Shown here: positions 54,343 to 63,983 of the stretch, in pieces | Numbering within the stretch: the stretch's first letter is position 1 | Layout of the letters: each line of letters begins with the position of its first letter | DNA from: Polynucleobacter sp. UK-FUSCHL-C3 | Lineage (GTDB): Bacteria; Pseudomonadota; Gammaproteobacteria; Burkholderiales; Burkholderiaceae | Assembly (NCBI RefSeq): GCF_040409815.1 | Contig: NZ_CP099959.1 | Span: 1,839,843 to 1,903,842, forward strand | Length of the DNA: 64,000 bases | Direction: 5' to 3' | The notes under the pieces: model-generated | The model's database searches: none | What the model was told of the DNA's origin: nothing | What the model saw: the letters and a program-made list of their open reading frames with translations, nothing else | Position numbers and translations under genes: made by a program

Positions 54343-56964
54343 GTGGCGACAACCAAAAAAACTAGCAAAGCGAGCGTAAGCGGGGAACACGCCAAGGCTC
54401 TCATCATTGCCGAGAAGCCCTCGGTTGCAAACGACATTGCAAAAGCCTTGGGTGGCTTTACAAAACATGATGAGTATTTTGAGAGCGACGCTTTCCTTAT
54501 TTCATCGGCAGTGGGACATCTTCTTGAAATTGCCGCTCCCGATGAATATGAAGTGAAACGCGGCAAGTGGTCATTTGCCAACTTGCCGGTAATACCGCCT
54601 CACTTTGATCTGCGCCCAATTGTTAAAACGGAGTCTCGCCTTAAGGTCTTACAAAAACTGATCAAACGAAAAGATGTCAATCGTCTCATTAATGCATGTG
54701 ACGCGGGTCGTGAGGGCGAGCTCATCTTTCGCCTAATTGCCCAACACGCCAAGGCGCCGCAGGCAGTTGAACGTCTTTGGCTTCAGTCGATGACCCCTGC
54801 GTCGATTCGGGAGGGCTTTTCTAAGCTGCGCTCCGACAGTGACCTGCAACCGCTTGCTGATGCAGCACGCTGCCGCTCTGAGGCCGACTGGCTAGTTGGC
54901 ATTAATGGCACGCGAGCAATGACTGCTTTTAATAGTAAGGGTGGTGGCTTTTTCTTAACGACCGTCGGGCGCGTACAAACGCCAACCCTATCAATTGTTG
55001 TGCAGCGTGAAGAACAAATTCGCAAATTTATTCCCAAGGATTACTGGGAGGTGCGCGGTGAGTTTATTGCGGCGGCTGGAATCTATGAGGGTCGATGGTT
55101 TAGTCCTGATTTTAAAAAAGATCCTGCCGAACCAGATGCAAGAGAAAATCGATTATGGAGTGAGGCTGCTGCCAAAAGCATTGTGGCCGCCTGTCGAAAT
55201 AAAAAAGGGTCTGTCAGCGAAGAGTCAAAGCCGGCCACTCAACTTGCTCCACAGTTATTTGACCTCACCAGCTTACAACGTGAGGCAAATGCGCGCTTTG
55301 GCTTCTCAGCCAAAAATACCTTAGGCCTTGCCCAAGCCCTGTATGAGCGGCACAAGGTTTTAACCTATCCAAGAACAGATGCTAAAGCGCTGCCAGAAGA
55401 TTATTTAGACACCGTCCATACGACCATTGAAAACCTGGGTGAACATTCACCCGAATATAAATCCTTTGCAAGCACTATTCTCAATGGGGATGGTAAGAAA
55501 TCGTGGATTAAGCCTAATAAACGGATTTTTGATAACAGCAAAATTTCAGATCACTTTGCGATCATTCCAACCCTTGAGGCTCCTAAAACACTCAGCGAGC
55601 CTGAGCAGAAGCTATATGATCTGGTCGTGCGAAGATTCTTGGCGGTCTTTTATCCCGCTGCTGAGTATCGTGTAACAACGCGCATCACAGAGGTGTCTGG
55701 GCATCACTTTAAAACCGAGGGGCGCGTATTGGTGGAGCCTGGGTGGTTAAGTGTTTATGGCAAAGCGAGCCAAGCTGATGATGAGTTAATCCCCGTCCAA
55801 AAAAATGAGTCGGTTCAAAGCGAATCAATTGAACTTGTTGCTCTTAAGACTAAGCCGCCTGCACGGTATACCGAGGCGACACTTCTCTCTGCAATGGAGA
55901 GTGCTGGTAAGTGGGTGGATGATGACGACATGCGCGAAGCGATGGCAGAAAAAGGTCTGGGGACACCCGCTACACGTGCAGCGATTATCGAGGGTCTACT
56001 CGCAGAAAAATATATATTGCGTGAAGCGCGCGAGCTTATTCCAACAGCAAAAGCATTTCAGTTAATGACCTTATTGCGTGGCTTAGACGTATCTGAGCTT
56101 ACTCAGCCTGATCTCACCGGAACTTGGGAGCACAAACTTTCTCTAATCGAGCAAGGCAAGTTAGATCGCAATACCTTCATGCAAGAAATTGCGCAAATGA
56201 CGCAACGGATCGTCAAACGTGCCAAAGAATTTAATAGCGACACCATCCCAGGTGACTACGTCACACTTAAAACTCCTTGCCCGCATTGCGGTAAAGCTGT
56301 TAAAGAAAACTATCGGCGCTTTGCTTGCGAGTCATGTGGATTCACGATTAGCAAAACGCCTGGTGGCAGAGCCTTTGAATACGACGAAGCAGAAACGCTT
56401 CTCAAAGATAAAACCATTGGCCCCCTTCAAGGGTTTCGTAGCAAGATGGGACGTCCTTTTGCTGCAATTATTAAACTCTCTGAAATACCCAAGGACGATG
56501 CCGACTATCCCAATGCGGGCTTTAAGCTTGAGTTTGATTTTGGGAACAGCCAAGATAACGATACTGAAGTCATCGACTTCACAGGCAGGGAGGCGCTTGG
56601 TGCATGCCCTAAATGCTCCGGGGCAATTTATGAGGATGGTATGCGCTATGTGTGCGAACACAATACTGGTCCAACCAAAACATGTGACTTTAAAACGGGC
56701 AAAGTAGTTCTTCAACAAGAAATTTCTGCGGAGCAAGTTAAAAAGCTGTTGATAGAGGGTAAAACTGATCTATTAACCAACTTTAAGTCTAACCGGACGG
56801 GGCGCGGCTTTAAGGCTTATCTTGCTTTGGACGCTGGAGGAAAAATTGGTTTTGAGTTTGAAGCTAAGGCGCCCGCAAAAAAACGTGTTGGCGACAAAGA
56901 CGAGAGCAAGTCCGACCCCAAACCCAAACGGGCTAGTCGGTCTAAGGCAAAAGCGGAAGAATGA
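54343..56964 (+). CDS. topB: DNA topoisomerase III
   Basis: TopB is a type IA topoisomerase that decatenates DNA. The 873-residue protein opens with the toprim domain ALIIAEKPSVANDIAKAL and CDAGREGELIFRLI (TopB-type rather than TopA-type DxDREGE), has GRVQTPTLSIVV, and the active-site Tyr in VLTYPRTDAKALPEDY. Two C-terminal zinc-ribbon-like repeats (PCPHCGKAVKENYRRFACESCGF and ACPKCSGAIYEDGMRYVCEHN) and a repeat-like FKSNRTGRGFKAYLAL follow. The last 30 residues are Lys/Arg/Ser-rich. Translation starts at GTG. The last 148 nt overlap mnmC on the opposite strand. Confidence 0.93.
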   Translation: MATTKKTSKASVSGEHAKALIIAEKPSVANDIAKALGGFTKHDEYFESDAFLISSAVGHLLEIAAPDEYEVKRGKWSFANLPVIPPHFDLRPIVKTESRLKVLQKLIKRKDVNRLINACDAGREGELIFRLIAQHAKAPQAVERLWLQSMTPASIREGFSKLRSDSDLQPLADAARCRSEADWLVGINGTRAMTAFNSKGGGFFLTTVGRVQTPTLSIVVQREEQIRKFIPKDYWEVRGEFIAAAGIYEGRWFSPDFKKDPAEPDARENRLWSEAAAKSIVAACRNKKGSVSEESKPATQLAPQLFDLTSLQREANARFGFSAKNTLGLAQALYERHKVLTYPRTDAKALPEDYLDTVHTTIENLGEHSPEYKSFASTILNGDGKKSWIKPNKRIFDNSKISDHFAIIPTLEAPKTLSEPEQKLYDLVVRRFLAVFYPAAEYRVTTRITEVSGHHFKTEGRVLVEPGWLSVYGKASQADDELIPVQKNESVQSESIELVALKTKPPARYTEATLLSAMESAGKWVDDDDMREAMAEKGLGTPATRAAIIEGLLAEKYILREARELIPTAKAFQLMTLLRGLDVSELTQPDLTGTWEHKLSLIEQGKLDRNTFMQEIAQMTQRIVKRAKEFNSDTIPGDYVTLKTPCPHCGKAVKENYRRFACESCGFTISKTPGGRAFEYDEAETLLKDKTIGPLQGFRSKMGRPFAAIIKLSEIPKDDADYPNAGFKLEFDFGNSQDNDTEVIDFTGREALGACPKCSGAIYEDGMRYVCEHNTGPTKTCDFKTGKVVLQQEISAEQVKKLLIEGKTDLLTNFKSNRTGRGFKAYLALDAGGKIGFEFEAKAPAKKRVGDKDESKSDPKPKRASRSKAKAEE

Positions 56965-58028
56965 GATAGCGCTGGTATTACGTAGGAGGCCAGAGTGGCC
57001 CATAGTAGACCCCTTGATCCCAGCGCACTCACCACATAAACATTCTCTAACTGGGGCAGAGCACCTATAAGCGGTAGTCGGTCTTTGGTAACGCATCGTA
57101 GACCTACAAATCGGTCGATTGGCCGAAGTTCTTCTAAGTCTGACTCAGCGGGAGCCAGCCCCCTTGCTAACTCAAGGTTGAATTGGTCGCTGATCTCTCT
57201 GGGATCTAAGCCACCATCGTGTTCGTCGTAAGTCGAGCCCACCAACCAGTGATAGCGCTGATGCTTTTTGTCATAGCGCGGTGGCAAGCAGTATCCCTCC
57301 CCTGACACAATACTTTTTGGTAGTTGGTGCACCAGCTCAGAATCTTTTGCCAAGGCAAAAATAGTCAGCTGGCCGCGTACCGGTTTTAAAAAAAGATCGA
57401 TATCAAATTGCTTGGCCAAGGTTTGCACTCCGAAGGCGTTTGCTAATATTAGAGTTCGCGCCCGTTGCAATGGGTTTCCCTCTTGATCCCGTGCGATCCA
57501 AATACCATTTTCTTTTTCAATACGAGCTACAGTCTTTGACCAGATCGTGCAAATGGCGGTACTCTGCTGCACAAGGTCTTCACATAGCTGCCCCAGGTTC
57601 ATCGAGCCGGCCTCTGGAAACCATACGCCTGGTCGATGAATTCCAAACCGCTCTTGCGCCTCACCCAATGAAAGTAATTCACCCACATCTGGGCCGATAC
57701 CTAAACGCTGTAATTTATCTGCGAGTGCCACTTGATCAAATGGTGTGTTTGCTTTGCTTTGCAAAAAAACGCCGCGCGTCTCCCAGCGATCTTGCCAATC
57801 ATCCGCTACCAGCCGATAGGCCCCTAGTGAGATCGTGTGTAATTTGCTCGCAGTGCGGCCAATAGCGGGGTGAGTAATCGCACCCGCATGTGCCGAAGTG
57901 ACTTTTCCGGGACCATTTTGTGCATCGATGATGCAAACTTCTAAGCCTAGCTGACAATACTGTTTGGCCAATGCGGCGCCAGCAATGCCGGCGCCCACGA
58001 TCAAAACATCAACATGGTCTTTAGGCAA
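56817..58028 (-). CDS. mnmC: FAD-dependent tRNA cmnm5s2U34 oxidoreductase (MnmC C-terminal type)
   Basis: MnmC2 oxidatively removes the carboxymethyl group from cmnm5(s2)U34, leading on to mnm5(s2)U34. The 403-residue protein has the FAD-binding VLIVGAGIAGAALAKQ (about residues 8-23), SAHAGAITHPAIGR, GVWFPEAGSMNLGQLCEDL, VGLRCVTKDRLPLIGALP and LGSRGLLWATLASYVIPAL ending in LSPTRFF, as in the C-terminal half of E. coli MnmC. The N-terminal methyltransferase (MnmC1) domain is absent. The last ~50 codons, including the SPTRFF end of the core, are encoded opposite the topB 3' end. Confidence 0.85.
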   Translation of the reverse strand: MPKDHVDVLIVGAGIAGAALAKQYCQLGLEVCIIDAQNGPGKVTSAHAGAITHPAIGRTASKLHTISLGAYRLVADDWQDRWETRGVFLQSKANTPFDQVALADKLQRLGIGPDVGELLSLGEAQERFGIHRPGVWFPEAGSMNLGQLCEDLVQQSTAICTIWSKTVARIEKENGIWIARDQEGNPLQRARTLILANAFGVQTLAKQFDIDLFLKPVRGQLTIFALAKDSELVHQLPKSIVSGEGYCLPPRYDKKHQRYHWLVGSTYDEHDGGLDPREISDQFNLELARGLAPAESDLEELRPIDRFVGLRCVTKDRLPLIGALPQLENVYVVSALGSRGLLWATLASYVIPALSHSSAFALDRLARLGLGSDLLSSLSPTRFFAGALASNSKPIFPPASKAR

Positions 58029-58034
58029 AGAGGC

Positions 58035-59903
58035 TTAAGATCCAAAGCGCCGCTGGAATTTAGCCCGAGTTTCAATTAGCTCTTTTGGTAGACGGTGCGC
58101 CAGCTTATCAAAAAGCTCTTGATGCAAATCAAGCTCTGCCTTCCAATCGTCGGCTTGTACCGCAATTGATTTATTAAACTGCTCCGCAGATAGACTTAGG
58201 CCATTCCAGTTTAGGTCGGCGTGGCCCGGCGAGTGTCCTACCGGTGTCTCTTGTGCCCCTGCAGTATTTTCTGCTCGCCCCAAAATCCATGACAAGACCC
58301 GCATGTTCTCGCCAAAGCCTGGCCAAATAAATTTACCGTTCTCGTCTTTACGGAACCAGTTCACCAAATAAATTTTGGGTAAATTCGCACCCTCTGACTC
58401 TAACTTCTTGCCGATATTCAACCAATGTTGGAAATAGTCGCTCATGTTATATCCCGCAAATGCGATCATGGCGAACGGATCGCGCCGAACCACTCCAACC
58501 TTACCCGTAATTGCAGCCGTGGTTTCTGAACCCATGGTTGCAGCCATATAAACGCCCTCCACCCAATTGCGCGCCTCGGTGACCAATGGCACGGTGGTCG
58601 AGCGTCGGCCACCAAAAATAAAGGCGTCAAGCGGCACGCCTTCCGGATTGTCCCAATTAGGATCAACCGCTGGATTGTTAGTTGCGGCCATCGTAAAGCG
58701 CGCATTCGGGTGTGCGGCCAAGCGGCCCGCCTTGCCGTCTGCAGGGGTCCAGTCCTTGCCTTGCCAATCAATCAAGTGACTTGGTGGGGTCTCCGTCAGA
58801 CCCTCCCACCAGACATCACCATCATCAGTCAGGGCTACATTCGTAAAGATAACGTCTTGATTTAAAGAGTCGACACAGTTGGCATTGGTGGCACGATTGG
58901 TACCTGGAGCCACACCAAAATATCCAGACTCTGGGTTGATCGCATACAGCCGTGTTTGCCCTGTAACAGGATCTTTGCGTGGCTTAATCCAAGCAATGTC
59001 ATCACCGACCGTGGTGACTTTCCAGCCCTCAAACCCCTTGGGGGGGATCATCATCGAAAAGTTAGTTTTACCGCATGCGGATGGGAAGGCCGCGGCCACA
59101 TGATATTTTTTACCGGCTGGTGAGGTAACTCCCAGGATAAGCATGTGCTCCGCCAACCAACCCTGTTCACGCCCCATGGTAGAAGCAATTCGCAGAGCAA
59201 AGCATTTTTTACCAAGAAGCGCATTACCGCCGTAGCCAGAACCAAAGGACCAAATCTCTCGGGTCTCTGGGTAGTGCACGATGTACTTGCTGGGATTGTT
59301 TGGCCACACAACATCCTTTTCGCCATGAGCCAAAGGTTTGCCAACCGAGTGCACACAGTGAACAAACTCGCCGTGCTCGCCTAATAGCTCTATTACGCCC
59401 TTACCCATTCGGGTCATGATGCGCATATTAATTGCCACGTATGGGCTATCCGACAACTCAACGCCGATGTGCGCAATTGGCGAGCCTAGTGGGCCCATTG
59501 AAAATGGTACAACATACATCGTGCGGCCGCGCATGCATCCCTGAAATAGGGGGTTTAATGTTGTGCGCATTTCTTTTGGGTCTACCCAATTGTTCGTGGG
59601 GCCCGCATCATCTTTGTTTTGCGAGCAAATAAATGTGCGGTCTTCTACTCGCGCAACATCCATTGGATCAGATATGGCTAAATAAGAATTTTTGCGTTTT
59701 GCTGGATTTAATTTTTTTAGGCTTCCCGCTTTCACAAGCAACTCACACAGCGAGTCATATTCAGTAATCGAGCCATCGCACCAATGAACTTGCTCGGGCT
59801 CAGTGAGCGTAGCGATTTCTTGAACCCACTGAATTAATTTTTGATTTTTAACATAACTCGGCGCGCCAATTTGTACTGCGCTTGGTATGGCTGGTTTGTT
59901 CAT
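58035..59903 (-). CDS. pckG: Phosphoenolpyruvate carboxykinase (GTP)
   Basis: PckG converts oxaloacetate to PEP with GTP in gluconeogenesis. The 622-residue protein is of normal length for the GTP class. It has [18 protein letters not shown], the P-loop [13 protein letters not shown] with the reactive Cys (about residue 287), [24 protein letters not shown] and [15 protein letters not shown]. The ATP-type enzyme signature is absent. The upstream gap (59904-60003) is AT-rich and probably contains the promoter. It lies between mnmE and mnmC on the same strand. Confidence 0.96.
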   Translation of the reverse strand: MNKPAIPSAVQIGAPSYVKNQKLIQWVQEIATLTEPEQVHWCDGSITEYDSLCELLVKAGSLKKLNPAKRKNSYLAISDPMDVARVEDRTFICSQNKDDAGPTNNWVDPKEMRTTLNPLFQGCMRGRTMYVVPFSMGPLGSPIAHIGVELSDSPYVAINMRIMTRMGKGVIELLGEHGEFVHCVHSVGKPLAHGEKDVVWPNNPSKYIVHYPETREIWSFGSGYGGNALLGKKCFALRIASTMGREQGWLAEHMLILGVTSPAGKKYHVAAAFPSACGKTNFSMMIPPKGFEGWKVTTVGDDIAWIKPRKDPVTGQTRLYAINPESGYFGVAPGTNRATNANCVDSLNQDVIFTNVALTDDGDVWWEGLTETPPSHLIDWQGKDWTPADGKAGRLAAHPNARFTMAATNNPAVDPNWDNPEGVPLDAFIFGGRRSTTVPLVTEARNWVEGVYMAATMGSETTAAITGKVGVVRRDPFAMIAFAGYNMSDYFQHWLNIGKKLESEGANLPKIYLVNWFRKDENGKFIWPGFGENMRVLSWILGRAENTAGAQETPVGHSPGHADLNWNGLSLSAEQFNKSIAVQADDWKAELDLHQELFDKLAHRLPKELIETRAKFQRRFGS

Positions 59904-60003
59904 AAGACCCTCAAATGTAAATCCTTAATTATTAACGCTTATATTTTTTATTGTTAATCTATTTATATCAATTTTAACATTTTTGTAACATTATTTCGGT
60001 TGC

Positions 60004-61386
60004 TTATTTGCCAATACAAAACTCACTAAAAATTTTTCCGAGCAGCTCATCGGGCAGCAACTTGCCTGTAATTTGACCGAGCGCATCCTGTGAAAGACGC
60101 AACTCTTCTGCAAACAAATCAAGCGAATGGTTGCCGTTTAAACCGTGGGCTTGGGCCTTTAACAAAGATTCTTTGGCCTCAGCTATTGCACTCAAATGTC
60201 GGTCACGCGCCGTAAATATACCGGCCGCTAAGTTCGCTTGCCAGCCCGCTAAACTCAAAATTCGCTCTTTCAAAGCATCTATGCCATCGCCTGTTTTTGC
60301 TGAAATATGAATGGTGCTCTTTTCAGATGTGGATATGCCTAGTTGGCGCTTTTGCGAATCGACTAAATCTAATTTGTTAAATACCTCAATGATGTGGGCT
60401 TTTTTATTAGCATGTGCTTTTACTTTTTCTTCAAGCCCGCTATCTTCTCCACTCTGCGTTGTTGAGAGGTCGCGCATAAATATAATCGTATCCGCGTCTT
60501 CAATCGCATCCCAAGTTCTTGCAATGCCAATTTGCTCAACCACATCTGCCGATGCCCTGAGGCCCGCGGTATCGACCAAGTGAACTGGAACTCCCTGCAA
60601 TGTAATGCTCTCCTCAATCCGGTCTCGGGTGGTGCCTGCCACAGGCGTCACAATTGCGCGCTCTTCGCCTAAAAGGCAATTTAATAATGAGCTTTTACCA
60701 ACATTGGGCGGCCCCACGAGAGCAAGACGAATCCCATCGCGTAAGATTTTTCCTTGTTGAGTTTTTTCTACAAGATCTTGTAATTTTTTTAGAATGCTTG
60801 CTAGCCTCTCATTCGCTTTTGAGCTTTCTAAAAACTCAATTTCTTCCTCCGGAAAGTCGAGCGTCGACTCAACCAAAATGCGCAGCTGTGTGATTTCTTC
60901 GATAAGCTGATTAACGCTATCAGAAAACTGTCCCCGCAGGGAGCGTGCAGCGCCTTTTATGGCCGCATCACTTTGAGCATTAATAAGATCTGCAATGGCC
61001 TCGGCTTGCACTAGGTCAATCTTGCCGTTCAGATATGCCCTTAGGGAAAACTCTCCGGCCTCGGCCTGTTCAATACCCCAATCATTACCCAGTTCGAGCA
61101 CCCTGTTCAATATTGCCTGCGACAAGTGTGCGCCACCATGGCAATGGAGCTCAATAACGTCTTCTCCAGTAAATGAGGCCGGTCCCTTAAAGAAAATCAA
61201 CAGAGCTTCATCGAGGCGATTTCCCTGTGCATCATTTAAGAAAAAATGATGGGCGTAGCGTGTTGTCGGGGGCTTAGCCAATAAGGCCTCTGCTAAACCA
61301 ACAAGCTGCTGCCCCGACACCCGAATTATGCTAACGCCTCCAGAGCCTGGCGGCGTTGCAATGGCTGCGATGGGATGTTTTCTCAT
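60004..61386 (-). CDS. mnmE: tRNA modification GTPase MnmE
   Basis: MnmE with MnmG installs the cmnm5 group on U34 of several tRNAs. The 460-residue protein has the N-terminal formyl-THF-binding domain (IAAIATPPGSGGVSIIRVSG, GGAHLSQAILNRVLELG), helical domain, and a G domain with the P loop GPPNVGKSSLLN (about residues 226-237), TTRDRIEE, DTAGLR and NKLD. It ends with the invariant FCIGK, whose Cys is catalytic. It stands 20 nt downstream of yidC in the origin-proximal operon; mnmC, whose substrate it makes, lies one gene further on. Confidence 0.97.
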   Translation of the reverse strand: MRKHPIAAIATPPGSGGVSIIRVSGQQLVGLAEALLAKPPTTRYAHHFFLNDAQGNRLDEALLIFFKGPASFTGEDVIELHCHGGAHLSQAILNRVLELGNDWGIEQAEAGEFSLRAYLNGKIDLVQAEAIADLINAQSDAAIKGAARSLRGQFSDSVNQLIEEITQLRILVESTLDFPEEEIEFLESSKANERLASILKKLQDLVEKTQQGKILRDGIRLALVGPPNVGKSSLLNCLLGEERAIVTPVAGTTRDRIEESITLQGVPVHLVDTAGLRASADVVEQIGIARTWDAIEDADTIIFMRDLSTTQSGEDSGLEEKVKAHANKKAHIIEVFNKLDLVDSQKRQLGISTSEKSTIHISAKTGDGIDALKERILSLAGWQANLAAGIFTARDRHLSAIAEAKESLLKAQAHGLNGNHSLDLFAEELRLSQDALGQITGKLLPDELLGKIFSEFCIGK

Positions 61387-61406
61387 GCGGTCCCCATCGG
61401 AGCCAA

Positions 61407-63125
61407 CTATTTATTCGCACTTCGCTTTGCAGACATTTGGTTAATTTGCCACTGCTGAGCAATCGACAGAATATTATTAACAACCCAGTAAAGCACAAGG
61501 CCGGCTGGGAAGAAAAAGAACATGACCGAGAAAACAATTGGCATCCACATCATGATCTTGGCTTGAAGTGGGTCTGGTGGTGTTGGATTTAATTTGGTTT
61601 GCACAAACATCGACACCGCCATAATGACAGGCAAAATATAGTAAGGATCGGGCACAGACAGATCTTTGATCCACAGAATCCAAGGGGCATTGCGCATTTC
61701 CACTGATGATAAAAGTACCCAATACAAAGCAATGAAGACGGGGATCTGAACCACAACTGGCAGGCATCCGCCCAGTGGATTAATTTTTTCTTGTTTATAG
61801 AGATCCATCATGGCGCGGTTAAGCTTTTGTGGATCACCCTTGAATTGTTCGCGCAGGTTTAGGAGTCGTGGCTGTACCTCCTTCATACGTGCCATGGATT
61901 TATAGCTTGCAGCGGACAATGGGAAAAATATTAACTTGATAAGCAGTGTAAGAATAACAATCGCCCAACCCCAGTTGGCAACATAGGAATGAATTTGTTC
62001 AAGTAGCCAAAAAATTGGTTTTGCAATTACTGTTAAATAACCATAGTCCTTAATTAAATCAAAGCCTGGAGCAATCTTTTCTAATAGAGTCTCTTCTTGA
62101 GGCCCAATAAATAAACGAGTCTTTTCAACATGGCTTGCGCCGACAGCGAGAGGGTTGATCGGGGTTTGTAGGCCAATGCGAAATAGATTCTGTTCGACCT
62201 TTCCCACATAGACATCTCGCACTGCTTTGTCACTTGGCAACCACGCGCTTGCAAAATAATGCTGGACCATCGCAATCCATCCGGGCTCGCCTGCGGGGAT
62301 TTGTTTTGGGATGTTTACTTTATTTTTTTCGATATCTGAAAAATCTATCTTTGTGAACTTTTCTTTATCGGTATATAGAGCGGGTCCTGTAAAGGTGCTA
62401 TAAAACTCGCTGTCACTAACAGCGGTACCATCCCGAACTAGCTCGGTGTAGAGCACCAGCTGGTTGGTGCCTGCTTGATTACTTATTTGCGTAATTCGAT
62501 GCTCTACCTCTACAACATAGCTACCATCACTCAGGAGGTATGTTTTTTCAAGTCGGATTCCGCCCTTTTCACTAACAAAGCTTGCAAAGCTTTTATTTTC
62601 AGCACGTCCGCTTTTACTTAGCGCAAAGGTGACGGTGTGATTTGGCAGATCACTACTAACAACCGATATTAATCCAGAGCGCGCAAAATATTGGTTTTGC
62701 CCTGTGATTTGCAAAAGGCTTATTGGTTTTTGGTCCGCCCCCAATTGGTTTAGTAGTTTTGCGCTGATTACGCTGGCGCCCGTAGCGCTGATTTCTAATT
62801 CCAGCACTTCATTTTTAATGCTGTGTTTCTCTCCGGTCGTTAAGCCTACGACGCTTAGTGATGGTCCTTGCGGTGGCTTTTGTGTTGTCGACTGTTTTGG
62901 CAAATCGGTGACGCTTGGCGTCGATGGTGCGGGCACGCTTGCTGAGCTTGCGATGGTGGGTGTGCCCGAGGGTACCTCTTTTTGCTCTGGTGACTTAGAA
63001 ACGTTTGGGGTTAGGGGTGTTGGGCCAAAAAGCGCCTGTTGACCATCATATATAAGCCAATTGTTATAGAGCATCAAGCCCGAAATGGTTAATACAGCCC
63101 AAAGTAGTGTTCGCTTGATATCCAT
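61407..63125 (-). CDS. yidC: Membrane protein insertase YidC
   Basis: YidC inserts and folds inner-membrane proteins alone or with Sec. The 572-residue protein has an N-terminal membrane helix (about residues 6-24), a Pro/Ser/Thr-rich linker (about 35-85), the large periplasmic beta-sandwich domain and the conserved five-helix core from about residue 365 (NWGWAIVILTLLIKLIFFPLSAASYKSMARMKEVQPRL, with the groove Arg in that segment; NPLGGCLPVVVQIPVFIALYWVLL; AGLVLYWVVNNILSIAQQW). It is 2 nt after yidD. Confidence 0.96.
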   Translation of the reverse strand: MDIKRTLLWAVLTISGLMLYNNWLIYDGQQALFGPTPLTPNVSKSPEQKEVPSGTPTIASSASVPAPSTPSVTDLPKQSTTQKPPQGPSLSVVGLTTGEKHSIKNEVLELEISATGASVISAKLLNQLGADQKPISLLQITGQNQYFARSGLISVVSSDLPNHTVTFALSKSGRAENKSFASFVSEKGGIRLEKTYLLSDGSYVVEVEHRITQISNQAGTNQLVLYTELVRDGTAVSDSEFYSTFTGPALYTDKEKFTKIDFSDIEKNKVNIPKQIPAGEPGWIAMVQHYFASAWLPSDKAVRDVYVGKVEQNLFRIGLQTPINPLAVGASHVEKTRLFIGPQEETLLEKIAPGFDLIKDYGYLTVIAKPIFWLLEQIHSYVANWGWAIVILTLLIKLIFFPLSAASYKSMARMKEVQPRLLNLREQFKGDPQKLNRAMMDLYKQEKINPLGGCLPVVVQIPVFIALYWVLLSSVEMRNAPWILWIKDLSVPDPYYILPVIMAVSMFVQTKLNPTPPDPLQAKIMMWMPIVFSVMFFFFPAGLVLYWVVNNILSIAQQWQINQMSAKRSANK

Positions 63126-63127
63126 TT

Positions 63128-63385
63128 TTAATTGCTTATCTTGGTGAATGATTGTTGGGTGGGTTCTTTGACAACGGGATCATAGCCGCCAGATGACCAG
63201 GGATTGCAACGCAAAATGCGCCAACTGATTTTAACTAGGCTTTTGGTTGGGTTGTGTATTTTTAAACACTCACACGCATATTCAGAGCAGCTTGGCACAA
63301 ACTTACATTGGGACCCAAAAAAAGGTGAAAGGGTAAGCTGGTAGGCCCGCACCAAAGAACTTAGCAATTTATTAACCAGCCGCAT
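63128..63385 (-). CDS. yidD: Membrane protein insertion efficiency factor YidD
   Basis: YidD assists YidC. The 85-residue protein (ATG at 63385) has the family signatures RAYQLTLSPFFGSQCKFVPSCSEYA and the C-terminal RILRCNPWSSGGYDPV, with its three conserved cysteines. A TTG two codons earlier (63391) is also open. The start is inside the end of rnpA (14-nt overlap), so the two genes are translationally coupled. Confidence 0.93.
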   Translation of the reverse strand: MRLVNKLLSSLVRAYQLTLSPFFGSQCKFVPSCSEYACECLKIHNPTKSLVKISWRILRCNPWSSGGYDPVVKEPTQQSFTKISN

Positions 63386-63698
63386 TGGCAAGCTCCATTA
63401 ATTTAGCTCTTAGCGTTGTTTGTTCTTGTTTACGAAGCCTGCCTTGGGTTTTTTTTCCAACCGACTGACGCAGCTTAATAACGCAATCCGAATTTGAACC
63501 GAAGATGCGTTTGCGCGCCAACTCTCTGCTTAGGCGTTTTAGTTTATTTCGGTCAACCGCTCGCTTTGCTAATTTCTTTGGAATGGCCAAGCCAAGCTGT
63601 GGTCGGCCCCCTTGCGTCAACGCTTCAATGTAAACAGCCCAGCACGCATTCGCACTTGGTCTGGCTCTCAAAAGCTCTGAAATTCTGTTGGATCTCAA
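63372..63698 (-). CDS. rnpA: Ribonuclease P protein component
   Basis: RnpA is the protein subunit of RNase P, which matures the 5' ends of tRNAs. The 108-residue protein is basic and has the signature RAVDRNKLKRLSRELAR (about residues 46-62, RNR-type box) and PQLGLAIPKKLAKRAV. A stop codon lies five codons before it in frame, so the TTG at 63698 is the only usable initiator among the common ones; it is 4 nt after the rpmH stop. Rare TTG starts in rnpA fit low, coupled expression compared with rpmH. Confidence 0.93.
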   Translation of the reverse strand: MRSNRISELLRARPSANACWAVYIEALTQGGRPQLGLAIPKKLAKRAVDRNKLKRLSRELARKRIFGSNSDCVIKLRQSVGKKTQGRLRKQEQTTLRAKLMELANAAG

Positions 63699-63702
63699 CG
63701 CA

Positions 63703-63837
63703 TTAAACGGCTAGGCGTTTGCGTCCTTTTGATCGTCGGGCGTTCAATACGGCGCGACCGCCCTTCGTTTTCATTCTGACGCGAAATCCGTGGGTTCTTT
63801 TACGGCGGGTTACTGAGGGTTGATATGTTCTTTTCAT
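63703..63837 (-). CDS. rpmH: 50S ribosomal protein L34
   Basis: L34 is a 44-residue, highly basic protein of the large subunit. The sequence starts [18 protein letters not shown] and ends in GRKRLAV, the universal pattern, with no acidic residues. The ATG has an AGGA site upstream. It is the first gene of the rpmH-rnpA-yidD-yidC-mnmE operon pointing away from the replication origin. Confidence 0.97.
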   Translation of the reverse strand: MKRTYQPSVTRRKRTHGFRVRMKTKGGRAVLNARRSKGRKRLAV

Positions 63838-63860
63838 GTTTAATCCTAAGAAAACCCTCT

Positions 63861-63889
63861 ATTCTCTCCATTTGTTCCATTAGCGTCAA
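63861..63889 (-). promoter_or_regulatory. Putative rpmH operon promoter
   Basis: On the minus strand TTGACG (63889-63884) is followed after 17 nt by GAGAAT (63866-63861), a good -35 and a fair -10 box. They lie 24-52 nt before the rpmH ATG. No other comparably spaced pair is evident in the gap up to the DnaA boxes. Confidence 0.45.
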
Positions 63890-63983
63890 CTTAATACAAG
63901 GGTTTTGCCTAATTTTTGTGTTTTTTCTCTTTAATTTCTAATAAATCTTTGTTTTTTAATGGGTTTGATCTCTTTTGCACAAG

